Source of the DNA: Gluconobacter cadivus
Lineage (GTDB): Bacteria > Pseudomonadota > Alphaproteobacteria > Acetobacterales > Acetobacteraceae
Assembly (NCBI RefSeq): GCF_015244745.1
Contig: NZ_JABCQI010000009.1
Location: 1 to 64,000, forward strand
Length of the DNA: 64,000 nt
Direction: 5' to 3'
Position 1 is the first letter of the stretch, and every line of letters begins with the position of its first letter. Below are positions 58,910 to 64,000 of the stretch, in pieces. Made by a program: the position numbers and the translations under genes. The notes below the pieces were generated by a model. It was not told the DNA's origin. It saw only the letters and a list, made by a program, of their open reading frames with translations, and ran no database searches.

Positions 58910-59524
58910 ATGGAGGACAATCCCGCCCCGCCCCCCGTTCCGGATGCCGCGTCCCTGCGTGAGGCCGCGCTGGCGCATCTCGCCCGTTTCGCCACGACCG
59001 AACAGGGGCTGCGTCAGGTGCTGGACCGTCGCCTGCGCCGCTGGGGCGTGCGTGCGTCGCATGCAGGTCTGCCGAACGAAGATATCGAATCCGCCATCGC
59101 CGCCCTGCGCCCCGCCATCGATGGAATCGTCGCGTCCATGACCGATCTGGGCGCCGTGGACGATGCTGGGTTTGCCCGCAGCCGTGCCACCAGCCTGACC
59201 CGCACCGGCCGCTCCCGGCGCGCAGTGGAAGCGCATCTCGCCAACAAAGGCGTCGATCAGGAGACTGTCCGCGACGCCCTCAACGACTCGCTGGGCGAAC
59301 GCTCGGACAGCAGCGCACGAGAGGCGGAACTCGCCGCCGCCCTCGTTCTGGCCCGCAAACGCCGGCTCGGCCCGTTCCTGCGGCCTGATCGCGAAGACGA
59401 CGATCCTCTCAAGACCCTTGGAATCTTTGCCCGGAACGGCTTCTCCCGCGATGTCGCGCAGAGCGTGCTCGACATGGACCCCGAAGAGGCGGAAGACCGC
59501 ATCATCGCCTTTCGGAGTCTGTGA
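58910..59524 (+). CDS. recX: RecX-family recombination regulator
   Basis: A 204-residue RecX protein, which modulates RecA filaments. Three RecX repeats can be followed: LREAALAHLARFATTEQGLR, ATSLTRTGRSRRAVEAHLAN, and LRPDREDDDPLKTLGIFARN, with the hallmark aromatic and arginine positions such as DDAGFARSRATS. ATG 58910 is chosen; the frame reaches 58880. It starts 65 nt from the divergent dap gene and is coupled to the lipoprotein gene that follows. No recA is nearby. Confidence 0.9.
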   Translation: MEDNPAPPPVPDAASLREAALAHLARFATTEQGLRQVLDRRLRRWGVRASHAGLPNEDIESAIAALRPAIDGIVASMTDLGAVDDAGFARSRATSLTRTGRSRRAVEAHLANKGVDQETVRDALNDSLGERSDSSAREAELAAALVLARKRRLGPFLRPDREDDDPLKTLGIFARNGFSRDVAQSVLDMDPEEAEDRIIAFRSL

Positions 59525-59526
59525 GC

Positions 59527-60003
59527 ATGACATCTCGCTTTCTGCCGCTCGGTCTTCTCGTGATGCTCGCGGCCTGTGGCAACCGCTACGAATACAGCCG
59601 TGCCAGCTTCAACGGCCCGCTGCAATGCGCGCCCTATGCCCGTGAACGCACCGGCCTGAAACTGAGCGGAAGTGCGGCTTCATGGTGGGGGCAGTCCAGT
59701 GGACGCTATGCCCACACCCATACGCCCCGTCCCGGAGAAGTGCTGGTTTTCCGCGCCACGTCCCGGGTTCCCAGCGGCCATGTCTCCATCGTGCGCAGAC
59801 AGGTTTCAGACCGCACGATCCTCGTCGATCACGCCAACTGGGAGCCGGGACGCATCGACCGTGCGGTGCCCGTCACGGACGTCTCCGCCCGCAATGACTG
59901 GACGCTGGTGCGGGTCTGGTGGGCGCCGGTTCACGGTCTGGGAAGGCGCGCTTATCCGACCTATGGCTTCATTTCATCGCATGACAGTGACGATGCTTCC
60001 TGA
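59527..60003 (+). CDS. CHAP-domain lipoprotein amidase
   Basis: A 158-residue lipoprotein. The lipobox LAAC follows a short signal, and residues about 30-140 are a CHAP (NlpC/P60-like) domain: catalytic cysteine in GPLQCAPYARERTGL, histidine in VPSGHVSIVRRQVSD, and the polar residue in DHANW. Such proteins cleave peptidoglycan peptides or amide bonds. GTG 59521 in the recX stop is an alternative start, but ATG 59527 gives the better signal. It sits between recX and tatA in a compact rightward run. Confidence 0.85.
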   Translation: MTSRFLPLGLLVMLAACGNRYEYSRASFNGPLQCAPYARERTGLKLSGSAASWWGQSSGRYAHTHTPRPGEVLVFRATSRVPSGHVSIVRRQVSDRTILVDHANWEPGRIDRAVPVTDVSARNDWTLVRVWWAPVHGLGRRAYPTYGFISSHDSDDAS

Positions 60004-60085
60004 GAGGAATGCTTGCACAATCGTCCAAGCCTTGCCACATGATGAGGCCTCGGGTGGATCCCCTCGCTTTTCGGAGTAACACACT

Positions 60086-60340
60086 ATGGGTAGCATGAGC
60101 CCCGTTCACTGGCTGATTCTGGCGGTTGTCCTGCTCGTCGTGTTTGGCGGCGGCGGCAAGATCAGCGGCCTGATGGGAGACTTTGCGAAGGGCATCAAGT
60201 CCTTCAAGAAGAACATGGCCGACGATGAATCCATGACCGCGACGGACGCTCAGCAGGCTCCGGGTCATATTTCGCCGCCGAACCAGAACCCCGGCTACAG
60301 CCAGACGACCAACAGCGACACACACCGCAATCAGGTCTGA
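60086..60340 (+). CDS. tatA: Twin-arginine translocase subunit TatA
   Basis: An 84-residue TatA/E protein. The membrane helix is [20 protein letters not shown] at about 5-24, followed by the amphipathic hinge [20 protein letters not shown] and an acidic, disordered tail. An alternative start at Met4 is possible. It is not accompanied by tatB or tatC here; these must lie elsewhere. The product is required for Tat export, including the twin-arginine subunit of the FAD dehydrogenase seen at 51.4-52.1 kb. It overlaps mtnB by TGATG. Confidence 0.93.
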   Translation: MGSMSPVHWLILAVVLLVVFGGGGKISGLMGDFAKGIKSFKKNMADDESMTATDAQQAPGHISPPNQNPGYSQTTNSDTHRNQV

Positions 60341-60966
60341 TGCAGAACCTCAAGGTTGATGAAAGCTGGGGCAATGCCAGCCGCCAGATCGTACGCGCTG
60401 GCCAGCGGATGGACCAGCGCGGCTGGGTTCCGGCAACGGCGGGCAACCTGTCATGTCGCCTGCCGGATGGCCGGATCGCCATTACCCGCTCCGGCGGCCA
60501 CAAAGGCTTTCTGACGGACAGCGACGTCATCGAGATCACGCCGGACGGCGTGCCGGTCGATCCCGCCAATCGCGCGAGTGCGGAAACGCTGCTGCACACG
60601 CAGCTTTACGCCCATGATCCCGCGATCGGCGCCGTTCTGCATGGCCATTCCGTCGCCGCGACCATCCTCTCCATGGATGAACCCTCCGACGCGATCACGC
60701 TGGCAGGCTATGAAGTCCTCAAGGTTTTCGAGGGCCAGACAACCCATGACACAAGCCTTGAACTACCCTTGTTCCACAACGATCAGGATATCGCCCGGCT
60801 GGCCACGGTCGTCGCACCAAAGCTCGGGGACATGCGCCTTGGCTATCTGATCCGTGGCCACGGCGTCTATGTCTGGGGCAAGGACATGTTCACGGCCTTG
60901 GCCCGTCTCGAAGGGCTTGAGTTCCTGCTGGCCTGCGAACTCGCCCGTCTGCAGAGAAAGGCCTGA
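60340..60966 (+). CDS. mtnB: Methylthioribulose-1-phosphate dehydratase
   Basis: A 208-residue class II aldolase-like zinc enzyme of the methionine salvage pathway. The family stretch WVPATAGNLSCRLPDGRIAI, with GGHKGFLTDSDVIEI, and metal-binding histidines in GAVLHGHSVAATILS and GHGVYVWGKD are visible. It converts methylthioribulose 1-phosphate to a diketo phosphate used by MtnC. mtnD follows after 2 nt and mtnC soon after; mtnA and mtnK are not in the window. Confidence 0.93.
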   Translation: MQNLKVDESWGNASRQIVRAGQRMDQRGWVPATAGNLSCRLPDGRIAITRSGGHKGFLTDSDVIEITPDGVPVDPANRASAETLLHTQLYAHDPAIGAVLHGHSVAATILSMDEPSDAITLAGYEVLKVFEGQTTHDTSLELPLFHNDQDIARLATVVAPKLGDMRLGYLIRGHGVYVWGKDMFTALARLEGLEFLLACELARLQRKA

Positions 60967-60968
60967 CC

Positions 60969-61514
60969 ATGAGCCGCCTGACCGTCTATCGCGACGATGC
61001 ACCCGATACGATCCTGCTGGACGTCACCACGCCCGGCGAGATCGCGGAGACCCTGCGACCGCACAACATCCGCTTCGACCGCTGGTCGGCGCCCGTCACA
61101 CCGGCTCCCGACGCTCCGGCGGAAGAGGTTCTGGAGGCTTATCGCCCCTATCTCGACACGCTGATGGGCGAGACGGGCGCAGGCAGTGCGGACGTGGTGC
61201 GGATCAACGCGTCCACGCCAAACCTTCCGGAACTCCGGAAAAAATTTCTCTCCGAACACACCCACAGCGAAGACGAAGTCCGCTTCTTCGTGCATGGGCA
61301 AGGCGCTTTCGTCCTACATATCCGTGGGCGCGTCTATTCCGTTTTATGCACCCAAGGGGACCTGATCTCCGTTCCCGCAGGCATCCCGCACTGGTTTGAC
61401 GCCGGGCCGAATCCGGACGTGGTGGCCCTGCGCGTCTTCACCGACACGACCGGCTGGATCGCGCAATATACCGGCGATGACATCGCCAACCGCTTCCCCG
61501 CTGAAGTTCCCTGA
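60969..61514 (+). CDS. mtnD: Acireductone dioxygenase
   Basis: A 181-residue cupin. The metal ligands occur in EHTHSEDEVRFFVHGQG (two His and Glu) with a distal His in GIPHWFDAG. It oxidises the acireductone of methionine salvage to keto-methylthiobutyrate and formate (iron form) or to an off-pathway product (nickel form); the metal cannot be read. Third gene of the mtn run after mtnB, 9 nt before mtnC. Confidence 0.94.
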   Translation: MSRLTVYRDDAPDTILLDVTTPGEIAETLRPHNIRFDRWSAPVTPAPDAPAEEVLEAYRPYLDTLMGETGAGSADVVRINASTPNLPELRKKFLSEHTHSEDEVRFFVHGQGAFVLHIRGRVYSVLCTQGDLISVPAGIPHWFDAGPNPDVVALRVFTDTTGWIAQYTGDDIANRFPAEVP

Positions 61515-61523
61515 AAGTCTCCC

Positions 61524-62207
61524 ATGATCCGTCTCGTCCTGCTTGATATCGAGGGCACAACCCTGCCGATCTCTTTCGTGCGGGACGTCATGTTCCCCTA
61601 TGCCGCGAAAGCCCTTCCGGCCCTGATACAGGACCACACGAACCCGACGGTCGTGGCGGCGCGGGCGGATATCGTCATGGAATATCCGGGGCAGGACCCT
61701 TTGAAGGTCTGCGAGGACTGGATGAAGACGGATGTGAAGGCAGCCCCTCTCAAGACGCTTCAGGGCCTGACCTGGCGTCAGGGTTTCGAGGACGGCACCC
61801 TTCAGGCCGATCTGTACCCGGACGTCCCGCCTGCCTTGAAAGCATGGTCGAAAGGCGGCCTGCGTCTGGCTGTCTATTCGTCCGGCTCCATCCCGTCGCA
61901 GAAACTGCTCTACAGCCATACAGCACAAGGCGATCTGACGCCTCTGTTCGAAGACTTCTTCGATCTTTCGACCGGCGGAAAAAAAGACGCGGCCTCCTAC
62001 GAAAAGATCACGGCCGCTGTCGGTCTGCCCGCAGACGACATTCTGTTCCTGTCCGATATCGGCGCCGAACTGGATGCCGCCCGGATGGCGGGTATGAGCG
62101 TCTGCCAGCTCGTTCGCGAACAGGACGGCACTGTCCCGCATCCGGGTGTTGCACAGGCGCCGGACCTGACCTCGGTCTCTAGCCAGTTCGGCCTGCCCGT
62201 CGCATGA
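61524..62207 (+). CDS. mtnC: Enolase-phosphatase MtnC
   Basis: A 227-residue HAD superfamily enzyme of methionine salvage, enolising and dephosphorylating the diketo phosphate. The nucleophile motif DIEGTTLPISFVRDVMFPYA is at residues 6-25, the YSSGSIPSQKLLYSHTAQGD motif II at the middle, and DILFLSDIGAELDAARMAGM as motif III/IV. It overlaps ribF by ATGA. The operon ending in ribF links FAD supply and sulfur salvage only by position. Confidence 0.95.
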   Translation: MIRLVLLDIEGTTLPISFVRDVMFPYAAKALPALIQDHTNPTVVAARADIVMEYPGQDPLKVCEDWMKTDVKAAPLKTLQGLTWRQGFEDGTLQADLYPDVPPALKAWSKGGLRLAVYSSGSIPSQKLLYSHTAQGDLTPLFEDFFDLSTGGKKDAASYEKITAAVGLPADDILFLSDIGAELDAARMAGMSVCQLVREQDGTVPHPGVAQAPDLTSVSSQFGLPVA

Positions 62208-63127
62208 TCCTGCACACGGACTGGCGCCATATCCCTGCCTCCGCCCGCAATACGGTGGCAGCGCTTGGCAATTTCGACGGCGTGCATCGCGGTCATGTCC
62301 ACCTGCTCGATACATTGCGGATGGCTCGTCCCGATCATCCGCTGTCAGTCGTTACGTTCGACCCGCATCCCCGCACGCTGTTCCGCCCGCAGGACCCGCC
62401 GTTCCGCCTGATGCTGCCGGATGTCCGCGCCGCAGCCCTCGGGGGGCAGGGCGTTGAACATGTCTTTCAGATCCCGTTCGATGCGGAATTCTCCCGTCTG
62501 AGTGCCGACCGGTTCGTGAACGATGTTCTCGTGAAAAGCCTAGGGGTGGCGCATGTCGCCTGTGGTGCAGATTTCGCCTTCGGCCATCGCCGACACGGCA
62601 ACATCGACCGTCTTGAGGCTCTTCTCGTGCCTCATGGAATCGGCCTGACCATCGTGCCCCAGCTTGTCGATGACGGCGGTCCGATCTCCTCCAGCCGCAT
62701 CCGTCGCCTGTTGCAGGAAGGTTATCCAGAGCGCGCCGCCGAGGAACTCGGTCGTCCGTGGAGCATCACCGGTCCCGTCATGCACGGAGACCAGCGCGGG
62801 CGGCTCCTCGGCTTCCCGACGGCCAATATTCCTCTGACCCAGCATCTCGAACCCGCGCGCGGTGTTTATGCCGCCCGCGTTACGCTGCCGGATGGCCGGG
62901 TGATCCCCGGCGTTGCCAATATCGGCCGTCGTCCCACGATCAATGATGGTCGGGAAAGCCGCCTCGAAGTCCATCTCTTCGATTTCAACGAAGACCTGTA
63001 CGGCCAGATCCTCAGCGTCGCCCTGATCGCACTGCTGCGTGAGGAAAAGCGTTTCTCTGGTCTGGACGAACTCAAAGCCCAGATTGCCGCCGATGCCGCG
63101 CAGGCTCGCGCCATTCTGGCCAACTGA
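62204..63127 (+). CDS. ribF: Bifunctional riboflavin kinase/FAD synthetase
   Basis: A 307-residue enzyme converting riboflavin to FMN and FAD. The N-terminal adenylyltransferase domain has ALGNFDGVHRGHVHLLDTL and ISSSRIRRLLQEGYPERAAE; the C-terminal kinase domain has RGRLLGFPTANIPL, ARGVYAARVTLPDGRVIPGV and GRRPTINDGRESRLEVHLFD. FAD is needed for the FAD dehydrogenase operon in this window. A strong terminator follows. No FMN riboswitch is present upstream, as it lies in the mtn operon. Confidence 0.96.
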   Translation: MILHTDWRHIPASARNTVAALGNFDGVHRGHVHLLDTLRMARPDHPLSVVTFDPHPRTLFRPQDPPFRLMLPDVRAAALGGQGVEHVFQIPFDAEFSRLSADRFVNDVLVKSLGVAHVACGADFAFGHRRHGNIDRLEALLVPHGIGLTIVPQLVDDGGPISSSRIRRLLQEGYPERAAEELGRPWSITGPVMHGDQRGRLLGFPTANIPLTQHLEPARGVYAARVTLPDGRVIPGVANIGRRPTINDGRESRLEVHLFDFNEDLYGQILSVALIALLREEKRFSGLDELKAQIAADAAQARAILAN

Positions 63128-63164
63128 GCCTTTTTCTCAATCCCCTGAACCTCGATGGACCGCG

Positions 63165-63195
63165 GCCCTTCTCCGTTTTCGGGGAAGGGCTTTTT
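63165..63195 (+). terminator. Rho-independent terminator after ribF
   Basis: GCCCTTCTCC at 63165-63174 pairs with GGGGAAGGGC at 63181-63190 (one G-U), loop GTTTTC, followed by TTTTT. It ends the recX-tatA-mtn-ribF run 37 nt after the ribF stop. Confidence 0.9.
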
Positions 63196-63272
63196 CTGTA
63201 TGACATTGTGTGTCATTTCGGTCACTTCTTTAAAGAGAGAATGAGAATCCTTCGCATTTTTGCGAAATCTGT

Positions 63273-63291
63273 ATTGAGAATAGTTCTCAAT
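63273..63291. promoter_or_regulatory. Fur-like dyad before the siderophore receptor
   Basis: The perfect dyad ATTGAGAA-TAG-TTCTCAAT has the 7-1-7 Fur core TGAGAAT-A-GTTCTCA, close to TGATAAT-n-ATTATCA. It lies 48 nt before the receptor start, with a related GAGAATGAGAATC at about 63237-63249. Iron repression by Fur is the likely meaning. Confidence 0.7.
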
Positions 63292-63338
63292 AAATCTTTA
63301 AGGACAGCATCAGTTTTCGTTTGCAGGATCGTGATCCG

Positions 63339-64000
63339 ATGTCGTCCAGAATACCTCGCCCTCCTCTGGGCCCGCTCTCTCTGGCCGCTGGTCTGACGCT
63401 TGTCTGTACCGCAGCCCATGCCCAGCAGACTGATGCCCGGCATCATCACAAGGGTCGCCGTCAGCCCGTTCCCAAAAATACCGTACTCCCGCCGCAGGCC
63501 GCCAAATCCGCAGCCCCGAAGAGTGCAACACCCACTCCGAAAACGGCGGATAACAGCGTCAGCGCCGCCCCCGGTGAGGACGAGCATCTTCAGGTTCTGG
63601 GCTCGCCCATGAACATCCTGCACGAGACCATGGGTCTGAGCCGGATGCCGGAAGATGCCCTGCACACCCCGCAGACGATCAACATCGTCCCTCAGTTGCT
63701 GATGCAGCAGCAGAACGTCAAATCCCTCGACGAAGCCCTGCGCAACGTGCCGGGCATCACAGCCTCCGTCGGTGAGGGCGAGGGCGGCATGGCGGGCGAC
63801 CAGTTCCTCATCCGTGGCTTTCAGGCCCAGAACGACATTTACGAGAACGGCCTACGCGATTTCGGCGTCTATACCCGCGACAGCTTCGATTACGATCATG
63901 TCTCGGTCATCAAGGGGCCGTCTTCCGAGGTCTTCGGTAATGGCACCACGGGCGGAGCCATCAACATCACCACCAAGGTCGCCCATCTCGGCGACAGTTA
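63339..64000 (+). CDS. TonB-dependent siderophore receptor (partial, window end)
   Basis: The gene runs off the window after 220 codons without a stop. It encodes a signal peptide (MSSRIPRPPLGPLSLAAGLT, cleavage near AHA|QQ), an unusual linker rich in His, Lys, Pro and Ala (DARHHHKGRRQPVPKN), and then the plug domain: TPQTINIVPQLLMQQQNVKS, LDEALRNVPGITASVGEGEG, DQFLIRGFQAQNDIYENGLR and VIKGPSSEVFGNGTTGGAIN. This plug is typical of ferric-siderophore receptors. The Fur-like dyad upstream fits iron control. ATG 63339 is the only sensible start; its ribosome site is weak. Confidence 0.9.
   Translation, partial: MSSRIPRPPLGPLSLAAGLTLVCTAAHAQQTDARHHHKGRRQPVPKNTVLPPQAAKSAAPKSATPTPKTADNSVSAAPGEDEHLQVLGSPMNILHETMGLSRMPEDALHTPQTINIVPQLLMQQQNVKSLDEALRNVPGITASVGEGEGGMAGDQFLIRGFQAQNDIYENGLRDFGVYTRDSFDYDHVSVIKGPSSEVFGNGTTGGAINITTKVAHLGDS

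Overview
The window looks like the chromosome of an acetic acid bacterium (Acetobacteraceae, most like Gluconobacter or a close relative). The evidence is a three-subunit periplasmic FAD dehydrogenase with a triheme cytochrome c (gluconate/2-ketogluconate dehydrogenase type, 48.3-52.1 kb), alphaproteobacterial gene orders (trpB-trpA-accD-folC and DUF2849-sulfite reductase-DUF934), an initiator tRNA with an A29-U41 pair as reported for some alphaproteobacteria, and G+C-rich host genes. No rRNA, CRISPR array or intact insertion sequence was seen.

Layout. 0-9.8 kb: initiator tRNA, catalase, a DUF1348 protein, a LysR regulator, DoxX, a YceI-cytochrome b561-YceI operon, a CPA1 Na+/H+ antiporter, and a LysR regulator divergent from an old yellow enzyme with a LysR-type box between them. 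9.8-14.05 kb: a strikingly A+T-rich island with two lipoproteins, a GT8-like glycosyltransferase and a frameshifted gene remnant. 14.07-17.15 kb: bacterioferritin facing its ferredoxin, an Lrp/AsnC regulator divergent from alanine racemase, and an Rrf2 regulator. 17.2-27.6 kb: the sulfite reductase operon behind a structured leader, CorA, trpBA, HdeD, accD-folC and dnaB.

27.9-48.3 kb holds a prophage-like element with a contractile tail. It has a CI-like repressor with four matching palindromic operators (TGGC-N5-GCCA), an unlisted 38-codon ORF behind an operator-embedded promoter, small regulatory/unknown genes, terminase, portal, scaffold, capsid and connectors, then sheath, tube, a tail chaperone with a -1 frameshift site, baseplate genes and fibres. 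No integrase, replication gene, holin or endolysin was recognised, and the place of the long tape-measure gene is taken by about 1 kb of unusual sequence containing a coding-like frame with no start codon. The element could be a decayed prophage, a domesticated particle or a gene-transfer-agent-like system; the sequence alone does not decide.

48.3-64 kb: the FAD dehydrogenase operon, an argD-argF-hslO operon with two lineage-specific genes, a D-aminopeptidase, recX, a CHAP lipoprotein, a lone tatA, methionine salvage genes mtnB-mtnD-mtnC, ribF, and a TonB-dependent siderophore receptor cut by the window end and preceded by a Fur-like dyad.

Several host blocks are translationally coupled by ATGA, GTGA or TGATG overlaps. 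The phage tail genes are chained in the same way, which suggests that the morphogenesis genes are still under selection as a unit.
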